Of a stretch of 64,000 bases of DNA, positions 46,759 to 56,567 are shown in pieces; the first letter of the stretch is position 1; the number at the start of each line of letters is the position of its first letter. The translations under genes and the position numbers were made by a program. Below the pieces are notes generated by a model, which saw nothing but the letters and a program-made list of their open reading frames with translations, searched no databases and was not told the origin of the DNA. The DNA lies in NCBI RefSeq assembly GCF_033558715.1, contig NZ_CP114606.1:1116001-1180000 (forward strand), written 5' to 3'. This DNA comes from Acinetobacter sp. YWS30-1 (GTDB taxonomy: Bacteria > Pseudomonadota > Gammaproteobacteria > Pseudomonadales > Moraxellaceae).

Positions 46759-48924
46759 TTAGTGGTCTTGTACATCAATCAGATGATCCAGTTTTTTCTG
46801 GAAATAATCACCCTGAATAAAGCGGGCATCGACGTTCCAGGCATTCGCAAATAAGGTCATGTCATTCAGTTCACGAATCATGATATTCACTGGTTTGATT
46901 TCATTGTACGTGGTGATTTTTTCCTGTAACTGTTCAATTTCAGCATCATTGTTCAGCATCTTGGTCAGTTTGCTATCCAGGCTCAGACCATTAATATCGA
47001 ACTCACGTAGCAGGGTTTCACTATACATAGAGTGACCAAAGTTACGAATCGCAATCCGCGCGCCATGTTCACGTAAAGTACGTAGATATTTCTGCGCATC
47101 CTGCTGGTTCATCAGGATATCCTCTTCAGAGAACTGTAAAGTTAAAGGATGCTCGACTTTACTGCGAATAATGGTAATCAGTTTGGAAATAAATTCAGGG
47201 AAAGTACGGTCTTTAAATAGCACCGCACGGTTCAGGTTCACGATTAAACGGGCATCCGGATACTGGGTAATAAAGTTGTGCAACTGCTTGCTTGATTCAA
47301 CCAGAATCCAACGATCCAGTTTAATAGACAATTCATCATCTTCATTAAGTTCCATCAAGGAAGAAATATCCTGCCATTTATTTTCAAAGATAAAGCCACT
47401 AGTCACCTCATACATATAGAGGTTGGTATCTTCTTTATCATAGAGCTGTTGATATTTCAGATGAATTTCACCACGTTCCAGACATTCACGCAGTGCTTTT
47501 AATACTGGAGAGGTTGTGAGTGGTACAGTGCTGACTGCCGGACTGACCGGTATGGACTCAGACGCTGGAATAACGGGTTCTGAAACCGTGAAGTCAATGC
47601 TCGGCATTGAAATCGATTCCTGAGTCGTTGCAGTAATATCCAGAACAAATTCAGACGTTTTTTGTGCTTGTGGTAAAGGAGTAGAGAAGGCCCGACCGAC
47701 TAATTCATTACAATGGCTTTCATCACGCAACTCACCGTCAAGCAGGGTATAACCGATGCGTAGATTGAGCGGATAAGTTTGCTGATTCACTGTAATAAGC
47801 TGTGGTTTGGTCAATGAACCTAACCCAACAAGTTTGGATTCCAGAATGTCTTGCGCATCTGCCTGAATGATCCCCACCAGAACATCATGTTCCAGTTTAA
47901 AGAGTGGAATACGAACCTGCTCTTTTAGAAATTTCTTAACTTCATGGAAATAACCTATGTAGGTCGCCCAATCACCATTCAGGACTTGCGGCTCATACGC
48001 AGCAAAGGAGAACGTGATCAATGCATTGGCTTTGGCCGGTTCACGATTGAGTTCACGCTTAAGTGACTGTAAGGTATTTGGCTTGTTTGCAACTTTTTCA
48101 GAAGAGGCACTCGCCTGATTAGTCGCTGTATCAATCGTGATTTGAAGTGCATCTTCTTCAGCGCTAGATGCCAGAAATTCCAGTTTTAGCGGGTTGGCAG
48201 CAGCCACATTTGGATTCGAAGAAGTAATATCAAAACGGCCTAAATCAAACTGACCCTGAGAAATCTTTTTAAAGCGGGATTTAAAATCATTTAAATCTTG
48301 CGGCTGTAATAGGTCTAAAAGTGGCAGACCGATAATATCGTCCTCGCTTTTGAGTCCAAACAATTTGAGATAATCGGCATTGGCCTGAATATGGATGCCT
48401 TCCTGAATGGTTGCGACTGCACGGTTACTATCTTCTACCAGTGATTGTGCCTGGCTTTGTGCAGTTTCCAGTTCTTCCATTAAATGGCGCTGGGCTTGCA
48501 TGGTACGGCTAAAGGAAAGGGCACGCACCAGATTCAGGAAGAAGCGGTCTGGATAATCCAGATTCAGAATGTCAAAAATGCCTTTACGGATATATTGGGC
48601 ATATTGTTCAGCCTGATAATCTTCTGGTTTTAACAAAAGAATAGGAAGGTCAGGTTGCTGCGAAAGTTGAACCAGACTTAAGGCCTGTTCATATTTCAGA
48701 TCATACGCACGACCAAAAATAATCAGGTCCCAGTTAAAGTTTAACTGTTTTTCAAAAGATTGCAGATCATCAAGCAGAACGGCGTCGACCTGATATTCAT
48801 TACTGGTTAAGAGATCACGGATTTGGTTATATCTAATTTGATTATCATCAATGATCAGTAAACGTGTTTCAGTACGTTTTAACTTTTTAGACAATAATGG
48901 ATTTCTCACTTCAATGCTTCCCAT
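46759..48924 (-). CDS. FimX-like protein: receiver, PAS, degenerate GGDEF and EAL domains
   Basis: Cytoplasmic multi-domain protein of 721 residues. In order: a receiver-like domain (RLLIIDDNQIRYNQIRD at ~20-36), PAS (~165-275, SNRAVATIQEGIHIQ), a degenerate GGDEF-like region and a C-terminal EAL domain (~475-715). The EAL motif is replaced by EVT (LYMYEVTSG), the D of DFG by N (IRNFGHS), while the last motif RFIQGDYF remains. So it very likely binds c-di-GMP without cleaving it, like Pseudomonas FimX, which acts with type IV pili. A perfect inverted repeat at 46749-46773 spans the stop. Its start overlaps the end of the PilZ gene by 19 bases. Confidence 0.78.
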   Translation of the reverse strand: MGSIEVRNPLLSKKLKRTETRLLIIDDNQIRYNQIRDLLTSNEYQVDAVLLDDLQSFEKQLNFNWDLIIFGRAYDLKYEQALSLVQLSQQPDLPILLLKPEDYQAEQYAQYIRKGIFDILNLDYPDRFFLNLVRALSFSRTMQAQRHLMEELETAQSQAQSLVEDSNRAVATIQEGIHIQANADYLKLFGLKSEDDIIGLPLLDLLQPQDLNDFKSRFKKISQGQFDLGRFDITSSNPNVAAANPLKLEFLASSAEEDALQITIDTATNQASASSEKVANKPNTLQSLKRELNREPAKANALITFSFAAYEPQVLNGDWATYIGYFHEVKKFLKEQVRIPLFKLEHDVLVGIIQADAQDILESKLVGLGSLTKPQLITVNQQTYPLNLRIGYTLLDGELRDESHCNELVGRAFSTPLPQAQKTSEFVLDITATTQESISMPSIDFTVSEPVIPASESIPVSPAVSTVPLTTSPVLKALRECLERGEIHLKYQQLYDKEDTNLYMYEVTSGFIFENKWQDISSLMELNEDDELSIKLDRWILVESSKQLHNFITQYPDARLIVNLNRAVLFKDRTFPEFISKLITIIRSKVEHPLTLQFSEEDILMNQQDAQKYLRTLREHGARIAIRNFGHSMYSETLLREFDINGLSLDSKLTKMLNNDAEIEQLQEKITTYNEIKPVNIMIRELNDMTLFANAWNVDARFIQGDYFQKKLDHLIDVQDH

Positions 48925-50651
48925 AAATCGTGATTTCTAGTTTCATTCAATTGCTTATGTATAAAGTTTTCGATGACATCTTCTTCTTGATCATTTAATA
49001 ATTCATAGTCAAAACGGATAAAACTTTGTGTAATGAGCTGTGCCTTGGTCAGGTAGATTCTGAGTTCTTTTTGGCCAAGACGTAAATGAATGGTCTGTTT
49101 TTCCCTAAACATTTGTGAGCCAGAGACAATAATACTGGTTGAGACCTGATCGAGTTGGGTCATCTGTACCAGAATAGCTGGCTGATAATTGATACTATGT
49201 TTGTCGGTACGGGCATAGACTGCGCAAGGGAACAGTTCCTGTGCGAGAATTTCCAGACCAATTTCCAGACTTTTATCTGCTGACTGTTTGATCCAGCGAA
49301 TGACTCCGCCACGCCACTGGCTTTGAGATTTTTCCTGAACCAGAATAAATTCACCAGTTTTCAGATTGGCAGGCGTGATACCTGACCATTTAATCCGGTA
49401 ACCATTGACACTGATATCGAGAACTTCAGCGGTATGAATCTGTTTGGCTTCGCGATCGAGCGCCTTGATACTGCTGAATCCGCTTGGAACGGCATTATGC
49501 ATTGAGCTGACAAAACTGCTTTCGCTCTGGAAACCATAATTACCTTCCAGTTCCAGCGTTTCATTAAAGTTTTTACCCTTAGACAGATAAAAATGCGCCA
49601 CCGTTAAGCCAAAGCAGATATTGATCTGTGCGGAATATTCATAACGTTCATGACGGCGTTCGACATTATTCGAAAGCAGGTTATAGATATGAAAATGCAG
49701 GGCAGGTGTCAGGAACAGTTTTTCATTACGTGACAGATACTGGGCATTTTTGCTTTGCGTACCGGTCAGGTGTTCCATCAGGTTTTGTGTCGAAATATAG
49801 AAGCTCGGCTGGAAATGCTGACCCTGATGAGAATTCAGTAAAGGCGGATGATCTTTGCTGGCATCGACCACATAACGTGACAGTGTGGTTTCTTTTGGCA
49901 GAATCTGAACCAGTTTTGCCCAGTCCGCACTGCATAAATATAAACCCTGAATTTCAGCTGGACGGATCTGATGGGTATTGAAAATATCCAGCAAAATCAG
50001 TCGTGCATAGGCTTGGGCAATATTCTGGATTTCGTGCTGGGTGCCAAGAACCTGATTGATGTTGGTCTGATAGAAATTATTTTCCATCGCACATTCCAGC
50101 AACTGATGTGCTGCCAACCACTGACCGGCACCAGGTGTGCTATACAGCATATGCTGTTGATAGAGCAGCAGGCTTAACTGTTGCAGGCCATAGTAGATGG
50201 ACACCATCCGGGCACTTTGCAGGCTTTTCTTTTTGCCCAAGGAAAATAGTGAAAACTTTTGATGATTCAGCTGATGATTACAGCGTTTGGCAATATCTAT
50301 ATAGATTTTGGCAAAATAGCTGCGTAACAGCATAGCCAGCTCAATAATCTGGTCATTGCGATCTGTCGTGATCAGACCCTGATTGACGAAATGTTTCTCA
50401 AGACTGGCCAAAACATTTTCAAGGGTAGGGTGCAATACCTGAATCAGGTCAAAACGCAAGGTTTCCGCACATTTCAGTTCGGAAATTTCCAGTAAAGCAC
50501 TGAACAGAGACTTGGATGAATTCCCCAATTGCAGGATTGAAATTCCTGCGACCCATTCCTGCAATGCTTTGGCATTTGTGGGACAAAAACTTAGCTGTTC
50601 TATGGTGAGTTCAGCCGTTGTCTGAAAAATGTCTGCAGTATGCTTACTCAT
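48906..50651 (-). CDS. PilZ-domain protein with large N-terminal region of unknown function
   Basis: Protein of 581 residues. Its last third carries a PilZ-type c-di-GMP site: the RxxxR of the N-terminal loop is in VERRHERYEYSAQ (about residue 330) and D-x-S-x2-G is EVLDISVNGYRIK (about residue 405). The N-terminal ~320 residues are helical and not recognised; they contain no transmembrane segments. The frame overlaps the FimX-like gene downstream by 19 bases and begins nine bases after the epmB stop, so the three genes form an operon. I infer a c-di-GMP effector that works with the FimX-like protein, perhaps in pilus-driven motility. Confidence 0.72.
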   Translation of the reverse strand: MSKHTADIFQTTAELTIEQLSFCPTNAKALQEWVAGISILQLGNSSKSLFSALLEISELKCAETLRFDLIQVLHPTLENVLASLEKHFVNQGLITTDRNDQIIELAMLLRSYFAKIYIDIAKRCNHQLNHQKFSLFSLGKKKSLQSARMVSIYYGLQQLSLLLYQQHMLYSTPGAGQWLAAHQLLECAMENNFYQTNINQVLGTQHEIQNIAQAYARLILLDIFNTHQIRPAEIQGLYLCSADWAKLVQILPKETTLSRYVVDASKDHPPLLNSHQGQHFQPSFYISTQNLMEHLTGTQSKNAQYLSRNEKLFLTPALHFHIYNLLSNNVERRHERYEYSAQINICFGLTVAHFYLSKGKNFNETLELEGNYGFQSESSFVSSMHNAVPSGFSSIKALDREAKQIHTAEVLDISVNGYRIKWSGITPANLKTGEFILVQEKSQSQWRGGVIRWIKQSADKSLEIGLEILAQELFPCAVYARTDKHSINYQPAILVQMTQLDQVSTSIIVSGSQMFREKQTIHLRLGQKELRIYLTKAQLITQSFIRFDYELLNDQEEDVIENFIHKQLNETRNHDLWEALK

Positions 50652-50660
50652 CTTTATTAT

Positions 50661-51683
50661 TTAACTCAAAAATGTTGAAACCCCAAAAAGCGGTGTCTTA
50701 TTCTTCTCGCCCGCTATTTCTCGAACTAGTTTAGGAACCAGATACCCCGGTAGGTTCGCTAAAACTTCTGTATAAATCTCATTGATGTGCTCAGCAGGTA
50801 AATCAAAATGATGCGCACCTTTTACTTTATCAAGTACATGTAAATAATAGGGCATCACGCCAGCATCAAACAAGCGATAGCTTAAATCAATCAAAACTTG
50901 AGCAGAATCATTAACCCCTTTTAATAAAACTGCTTGATTGAGTACCGTGATCTGATGCTGAACCAGCTGATTAAGCTGCTTACAGGTCAGGTCATCCAGC
51001 TCTGATGCATGGTTCGAGTGTACCACTAGAATAATACGTAGCCTACTGTTTTTTAACATGCTTAGTAGCTCTTCGTCGATCCGGTTTGGGATCACAATAG
51101 GAACTCGTGAATGTATTCTTAAAAATTTGAGATGTGGTACCGATTCTAGTCGTTCAATCCAGGTTTTTAATTTTCGGTTAGATAAGGTCAGTGGATCGCC
51201 GCCGCTTAGAATTACTTCATTAATATCTGGCTGGCTTTCCAGATATTGTTTGATATTGATCCAGTCCTCATTTTTAGGCAGGTTTTCCTGATAGGGGAAA
51301 TGGCGTCGGAAACAGTAACGACAGTGGACTGCACAGGCACCGGTCAAGGTCAGTAGAAAACGTGACTTATATTTATGTAGAACACCAGGCTGCTGGTTGG
51401 CCTGTTCTTCACCTAGGGGATCGGTGACAAATCCCGGATGGTCTTCCAGTTCCAGATGATGCGGTAACACTTGTAATAAAAGTGGATCTAAAGGATTGCC
51501 TGGCTGCATTCTGGAAACAAAAGCTCGCGGCACACGTAGTTTAAAGGCTTGAGAGGCCAGCAGAACACCAGATAACAGCTGATCTGGAGAAAGCTGTAGA
51601 ATTTGCAGTAATTCCTGTGGATCGGTGATCAGGTCGCTCAGTTGCGATTGCCAATTTGCTTCTTGATATAAATACTGTGTCAT
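50661..51683 (-). CDS. epmB: EF-P beta-lysylation protein EpmB (lysine 2,3-aminomutase family)
   Basis: Radical SAM enzyme of 340 residues that converts (S)-alpha-lysine to (R)-beta-lysine for attachment to elongation factor P. The [4Fe-4S] cluster cysteines are in GACAVHCRYCFRRHFPY (C-x3-C-x2-C), and the PLP-binding lysine region is near PYYLHVLDKVKGAHHF, as in lysine aminomutases. It is divergent from efp, its substrate gene, with 378 bases between them, which supports the function. The PilZ gene follows by nine bases. The start is ATG 51683. Confidence 0.93.
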   Translation of the reverse strand: MTQYLYQEANWQSQLSDLITDPQELLQILQLSPDQLLSGVLLASQAFKLRVPRAFVSRMQPGNPLDPLLLQVLPHHLELEDHPGFVTDPLGEEQANQQPGVLHKYKSRFLLTLTGACAVHCRYCFRRHFPYQENLPKNEDWINIKQYLESQPDINEVILSGGDPLTLSNRKLKTWIERLESVPHLKFLRIHSRVPIVIPNRIDEELLSMLKNSRLRIILVVHSNHASELDDLTCKQLNQLVQHQITVLNQAVLLKGVNDSAQVLIDLSYRLFDAGVMPYYLHVLDKVKGAHHFDLPAEHINEIYTEVLANLPGYLVPKLVREIAGEKNKTPLFGVSTFLS

Positions 51684-52061
51684 GCCGGAAGATCAAAAAA
51701 AGATGAAGGCGATAGCCAGAAGTGCGCAGTTTAGCAGTTTGTCTACAGATGGGAATGTGAAAGCTGGCTAAAATTTCTCTAAACACGATCAGTTTGCTAT
51801 GGTATGCAAAAGCATAGAGACTTTTATGTGTTTGGAAGACTGGTTGTGCATCAGTATTGGAATAGCTGATGCTAAGTTAAGCAGTGTCAGCAAGTTAAAA
51901 CCGATTTTTTCGTTGCGACTTGGTGTATTGCTCATTTAGAATACGCAACATTAAATGAATGTGCATGTGGCAACTCATGTTCGTGTCAGACTTGCTAAAT
52001 GACATTGCAACAGCCCATAGCATCAATAGCTTAAAGTTAGTAAGTTTGGAGTGAGCCAATC
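51684..52061. other. Divergent promoter region between epmB and efp
   Basis: A 378-base region with no credible gene. A weak promoter for efp may be TTGCGA (51914-51919) with TTAGAA 17 bases on; no strong operators or hairpins were found. TTTGGAGTG precedes efp as its ribosome-binding site. Confidence 0.45.
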
Positions 52062-52631
52062 ATGGCCTATTATTCTACGAACGATTTCAAGTCTGGCCTG
52101 AAGGTTATGCTTGATGGTAACCCATGTTCAATCATGGAAAACGAATACGTTAAACCAGGTAAAGGCCAGGCGTTCAACCGCGTTAAATTACGTAACCTTC
52201 GCAGTGGTAAAGTTTTGGAAAAAACTTTTAAATCTGGTGATTCTCTAGAAGCTGCAGACATCGTAGAAGTAGAAATGGAATATTTGTACAACGATGGCGA
52301 AATGTGGAACTTCATGGATCCTGTAACCTTTGAACAGATCGCTGCTGATAAAACAGCAATGGGCGATGCTGCAAAATGGTTAAAAGACGATTCAAATGAA
52401 AAATGTACTATCATGTTGTGGAATGGCGTACCTTTAACAGTAAGCCCACCAAACTTTGTAGTATTAAAAATTGTTGAAACTGATCCAGGTGTTCGTGGCG
52501 ATACTTCTGGCGGTGGCGGTAAACCAGCGAAACTTGAAACAGGTGCAGTAGTACGTGTTCCATTATTCGTTCAGCAAGAAGAAAGCGTTCGTGTAGACAC
52601 TCGTACTGGTGACTATTTAGAACGTGCATAA
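52062..52631 (+). CDS. efp: Translation elongation factor P
   Basis: Elongation factor P of 189 residues, which relieves ribosome stalling at polyproline. Three beta-barrel domains are evident. The residue that receives beta-lysine is lysine 34 in KPGKGQAF, the motif that matches the EpmA/EpmB type, in agreement with epmB next door. The start ATG 52062 has GGAGTGAG upstream. A terminator follows. epmA is not in this window. Confidence 0.97.
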   Translation: MAYYSTNDFKSGLKVMLDGNPCSIMENEYVKPGKGQAFNRVKLRNLRSGKVLEKTFKSGDSLEAADIVEVEMEYLYNDGEMWNFMDPVTFEQIAADKTAMGDAAKWLKDDSNEKCTIMLWNGVPLTVSPPNFVVLKIVETDPGVRGDTSGGGGKPAKLETGAVVRVPLFVQQEESVRVDTRTGDYLERA

Positions 52632-52654
52632 TGGTCGGAAAATAGACTATTATC

Positions 52655-52686
52655 AAAGGGGATGACTAAAATCATCCCTTTTTTTA
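52655..52686 (+). terminator. efp terminator
   Basis: Stem AAAGGGGATGA / TCATCCCTTT (one mismatch) with CTAAAA loop and T-run. Confidence 0.88.
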
Positions 52687-52801
52687 TGCCAAAGTCTTAG
52701 AGGAATTCGAAAGGAACAAGCGTAAAGTCGCAAGGGAAAACAGCAGTACCTCGAATAAAAAAATCACGCTGATTTATATGCTTCACAAAATGAGGGATTG
52801 A

Positions 52802-54901
52802 ATGGAAACTTTACAACAGAAGTCAACCATGACTTCGAAAATCATCTGGCTCCTGGTAGCCATAGTCGGGGCAGTCTCCTTCGGGATACTTGCACTCAGT
52901 CGTGGTGAGCATGTGAATGCAGTCTGGCTGGTACTGGCCGCAGCCTGTGTGTACAGCATCGCTTACCGTTTCTACAGTTTATTTATTGCCAATAAAGTTT
53001 TTGAACTGAACGCACGCCGTTTAACACCCGCACATCGTCTGGGTGATGGTCTGGATTATGTGCCGACCAATAAAAGCGTGTTATTCGGTCACCATTTTGC
53101 CGCGATTGCCGGTGCGGGTCCTTTAGTCGGTCCTATCCTTGCAGCGCAGATGGGTTATCTGCCAGGCACGATCTGGCTACTGGTCGGTGTGGTACTGGCA
53201 GGTGCGGTACAGGACTTCCTGGTACTGTTTATTTCTACCCGTCGTGACGGCCGTTCACTGGGTGAAATGGCAAAACAGGAACTGGGTACCTTTGCTGGTA
53301 TTATCGTGATGCTTGGTGCGCTGGGTGTAATGATCATCATCCTTGCAGTATTGGCGCTAGTGGTTGTTAAAGCGCTGACCAACAGTCCATGGGGTGTATT
53401 CAGTATTGCCGCTACGATTCCGATCGCCATCTTCATGGGAATCTACATGCGATTTATCCGTCCGGGTAAAATTGCAGAAGTTTCGATCATTGGTTTCGTA
53501 TTGATGATGCTTGGCATTATCTATGGTGAAAATGTTGCACAGCATCCATACTGGGGACAGCTATTTACCTTAACAGGTACTGAACTGACTTGGGCACTGA
53601 TCATTTACGGTTTCATTGCATCGGTTTTGCCCGTCTGGTTATTGCTTGCACCGCGTGACTATTTATCTACCTTTCTGAAAATTGGTGTGATTGCCGGTCT
53701 GGCGATTGGCATTCTGTTCGCGATGCCGGAAATGAAATTGCCAGCGATTACTAAATTTGTCGATGGTACAGGCCCAGTATTTGCGGGTTCAATGTTCCCA
53801 TTTCTGTTTATTACCATTGCTTGCGGTGCGATTTCTGGTTTCCACGCACTGGTTTCTTCAGGGACGACACCGAAACTGGTCAACAACGAACGTGATATCC
53901 GGATAATCGGTTATGGCGGTATGTTGATGGAATCCTTTGTAGCGATCATGGCTTTGATCTGTGCCGCGATTCTTGATCCAGGTGTGTACTTCGCGATTAA
54001 CTCACCAGCAGCACTACTAGGTACAACCGTAGATACTGCGGCTGAAGCAGTACGTAATCTTGGTTTTGTGGTAACGCCTGAAGCGCTGACTCTCTTGGCT
54101 CAGGAAGTAGGTGAGAACTCGATTCTGTCACGTACGGGTGGTGCACCAACTTTCGCGATTGGTATGGCGCATATCATTACCGAAATCTTTAACAGTCGTG
54201 AAATGATGGCCTTCTGGTATCACTTTGCAATTCTGTTTGAAGCTTTATTCATTCTGACCGCAGTAGATGCGGGTACGCGTGCATGTCGCTTCATGGTTCA
54301 GGATACAGTTGGTATCGTGATTCCTGCAGTAAAACAATCTCATAACTTCTTCGGTAATATGCTGGGTACAGCCATTGCTGTTGCTGGCTGGGGTTTCTTC
54401 GTTTATCAGGGCGTTGTTGATCCATTAGGCGGTATTAACAGCTTGTGGCCATTGTTCGGTATTGGTAACCAGATTCTGGCTGCAATGGCATTGATTTTGG
54501 GTACTGTGATTCTGTTCAAGATGAAGAAAGAGAAATATGTGTGGGTAACCATTGTTCCAACCGTATTCCTGTTTATTACTTCAATGACGGCAGGCTGGCA
54601 GAAGATTTTCCATGAAAATCCAAAGATCGGTTTCCTGGCACAGGCAGAGCGTTTCAATACGGCAATTGCGAATAATGAAATTCTGGCACCAGCGAAAACC
54701 CTGGCTGAAATGCAGACTGTCGCAATGTCGAACCAGATCAACGCAGCACTTTGTGGCTTCTTCATGATCGTAGCGTTTGTAATGCTATTTGCTGCGATTG
54801 GCGTGATCCGTCGTGCCCTGGCGAGCCCGGTACCAACCGTAAATGAAGCAGAAGCAGTATATCGCGATCCTGAAGAAATTCAGCCTGCAAAAGGACATTA
54901 A
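52802..54901 (+). CDS. cstA: Carbon starvation protein CstA, pyruvate/peptide transporter
   Basis: Inner-membrane protein of 699 residues with about 16 hydrophobic segments. The CstA features are FGHHFAAIAGAGPLVGPILA, SGTTPKLVNNERDIRIIGYG and FTAVDAGTRACRFMVQDT-like (here LTAVDAGTRACRFMVQ). E. coli CstA/BtsT import peptides or pyruvate under carbon limitation. The C-terminal CstA region with a soluble tail (NEAEAVYRDPEE) is present. ybdD follows by 10 bases, as in other gammaproteobacteria. The start is ATG 52802 with GAGGG upstream. Confidence 0.92.
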   Translation: METLQQKSTMTSKIIWLLVAIVGAVSFGILALSRGEHVNAVWLVLAAACVYSIAYRFYSLFIANKVFELNARRLTPAHRLGDGLDYVPTNKSVLFGHHFAAIAGAGPLVGPILAAQMGYLPGTIWLLVGVVLAGAVQDFLVLFISTRRDGRSLGEMAKQELGTFAGIIVMLGALGVMIIILAVLALVVVKALTNSPWGVFSIAATIPIAIFMGIYMRFIRPGKIAEVSIIGFVLMMLGIIYGENVAQHPYWGQLFTLTGTELTWALIIYGFIASVLPVWLLLAPRDYLSTFLKIGVIAGLAIGILFAMPEMKLPAITKFVDGTGPVFAGSMFPFLFITIACGAISGFHALVSSGTTPKLVNNERDIRIIGYGGMLMESFVAIMALICAAILDPGVYFAINSPAALLGTTVDTAAEAVRNLGFVVTPEALTLLAQEVGENSILSRTGGAPTFAIGMAHIITEIFNSREMMAFWYHFAILFEALFILTAVDAGTRACRFMVQDTVGIVIPAVKQSHNFFGNMLGTAIAVAGWGFFVYQGVVDPLGGINSLWPLFGIGNQILAAMALILGTVILFKMKKEKYVWVTIVPTVFLFITSMTAGWQKIFHENPKIGFLAQAERFNTAIANNEILAPAKTLAEMQTVAMSNQINAALCGFFMIVAFVMLFAAIGVIRRALASPVPTVNEAEAVYRDPEEIQPAKGH

Positions 54902-54911
54902 GGAGCAGCGC

Positions 54912-55214
54912 ATGAACTTGAAGTTTGCTAAAGGTGGAAAAGCGGTTATCTATAAAATCATCAAGATGACCGTGATGTCACAAAAAGACTTAATCCTGAA
55001 CCCGAAAAACTGGTCACGGATTGCGACGTTGTGGCAGCGTTTACAGCAGAGTTTCCGCCTGATGGTGGGTGTGCCGGATTATCAGACCTATCTGGCGCAT
55101 ATGAAAAAGCACCATCCTGATCTGGAAGCGATGGACCCTAAAACATTTTATCGTCACTGTGTAGATTCGCGTTATCCATCTGCCGGTGGAGATATGAAGA
55201 AGTGTCCATGCTAA
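54912..55214 (+). CDS. YbdD/YjiX family protein
   Basis: Small cytoplasmic protein of about 100 residues that accompanies cstA/btsT genes. The conserved parts are LMVGVPDYQTYLAHMKKHHP and the C-terminal SAGGDMKKCPC. It is suggested to act with the CstA transporter, though its biochemical role is unknown. ATG 54912 has AAGGAGCAG upstream and follows the cstA stop by ten bases, so the two genes are one operon; the longer frame from 54843 overlaps cstA. A terminator follows 14 bases later. Confidence 0.88.
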   Translation: MNLKFAKGGKAVIYKIIKMTVMSQKDLILNPKNWSRIATLWQRLQQSFRLMVGVPDYQTYLAHMKKHHPDLEAMDPKTFYRHCVDSRYPSAGGDMKKCPC

Positions 55215-55228
55215 TGGATGAATAAAAT

Positions 55229-55252
55229 GAGCGCCTTTCGGGGCGCTTTTTT
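55229..55252 (+). terminator. cstA-ybdD terminator
   Basis: Stem AGCGCC / GGCGCT with TTTCG loop and TTTTTT. Confidence 0.88.
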
Positions 55253-55592
55253 ACGGGCAAATTTTAGGATTCAAACAAGATAAAACAAAATTATGATCTA
55301 TTTTGACATTGGGAATTTAAATTTTTAAAAGTCTTTACCTTTTAGGTATAAGTTCAGATCTCAAAGGTTTTTAATAACCTGTTTTCTCTAATAAATATGC
55401 CAATCAAAATGTAATTTTTCTAAACTTTAATCTTAAAGCTTCAATTGGCTCTTATAGGAAATTTAATCATATAAAATTTCTAAAATTCCTAATTTATTCT
55501 GCAGAAATAAAGTCGGCAGATGACTGATCTTTGGGGAATTTTAAAAAACAGTGTATGTTAATCCTACAGCATGTTTTATTAGGGAAAATATT
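55253..55592. other. AT-rich region upstream of MoxR operon
   Basis: About 340 bases, very AT-rich, with no credible gene. It holds the promoter of the MoxR-DUF58-transglutaminase operon. No strong repeat or hairpin was seen. Confidence 0.45.
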
Positions 55593-56555
55593 GTGATCTG
55601 GGGCATGAAACAAAAAGAAAAGCTGGATATTGCGCACAACAATGATGAGCTTGAACAGAAGCTGGCTGATTATGCACCCAAGATTCAAAAATTTTTCCAA
55701 GAAATTAATGCCATTGTTCTGGATAAACATGCACAGACCAGATTAGCACTATGCTGTCTGATTGCAGGCGGGCATGTCTTGTTTGAAGATTTACCCGGTT
55801 TGGGCAAGACAACATTGGCAAGCAGCCTAGCCCATCTCGCAGGACTGAAATTTCAGCGGATTCAGTTTACCAATGACATGCTGGCCAGTGATGTGATCGG
55901 TATCAATATGTTTAACCAGAAAGAACATCAATTCGAGTTTAAGCAGGGGCCTATTTTTACCCAGATTTTGCTGGCAGATGAAATTAACCGTTCCAGTCCC
56001 AAAACTCAGAGTGCCTTGCTGGAGGCGATGGAAGAAGGCTATGCCACTGTCGATGGGATACGTTATGCATTGCCTAAGCCATTCTGGGTAATTGCGACCC
56101 AGAACCCCTTATTTCAAAGTGGCACTTATGCCTTGCCTGAATCCCAACTTGACCGTTTTTTAATGCGCCTGTCTTTGGGTTACCCATCCCGTCATGCTGA
56201 AAAACTGTTATTACAGCAAGAATCCCGTTTTGCCTTGATCGCAAGCCTAGCACATGTGTTTAGCGAAAATGAGGTGCTGGAATTACAGCAGTTGACCCAG
56301 CAGATTTTCATTAGTGAAGCGGTTCAGGAATATATGCTGGATCTTGCGGAAGAAACCCGTAAGAAACGCCAAGGCTTATCAACACGAGGTTTGCTGGCGC
56401 TTAAACGTGCAGCACAGGCGAATGCCATTATTCAGCAACGTAGCTTCGTAACTCCGGACGATGTACAAGCCGTTTTTGTGGCAGTCGCCGCCCATCGTCT
56501 GGGGCTGAGCGATGCAGAAACATTAAATGTGATGCAACAGGTCGCAGTTAGTTAA
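55593..56555 (+). CDS. MoxR-family AAA+ ATPase
   Basis: Cytoplasmic AAA+ ATPase of about 320 residues that acts as a chaperone for protein assembly. Walker A is EDLPGLGKTTLAS, Walker B is ILLADEINRSSPKTQSALLEAMEE, and sensor 1 is FWVIATQNPLFQSGTYALPE; the lid domain carries RGLLALKRAAQANAI. I chose GTG 55593 because AGGGA lies seven bases upstream; ATG 55605 within the frame is another option, and the longer GTG frame from 55551 is less likely. It heads the MoxR-DUF58-TgpA-type operon, in which the partners are membrane proteins. Confidence 0.9.
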   Translation: MIWGMKQKEKLDIAHNNDELEQKLADYAPKIQKFFQEINAIVLDKHAQTRLALCCLIAGGHVLFEDLPGLGKTTLASSLAHLAGLKFQRIQFTNDMLASDVIGINMFNQKEHQFEFKQGPIFTQILLADEINRSSPKTQSALLEAMEEGYATVDGIRYALPKPFWVIATQNPLFQSGTYALPESQLDRFLMRLSLGYPSRHAEKLLLQQESRFALIASLAHVFSENEVLELQQLTQQIFISEAVQEYMLDLAEETRKKRQGLSTRGLLALKRAAQANAIIQQRSFVTPDDVQAVFVAVAAHRLGLSDAETLNVMQQVAVS

Positions 56556-56567
56556 AGGAGTCCGCTC

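Noticed and set aside
46749..46773. Terminator at the end of the FimX-like gene
   Set aside because: The perfect inverted repeat GTACAAGACC / GGTCTTGTAC spans the stop codon but no T-run follows on the - strand, so it is not a classical terminator.
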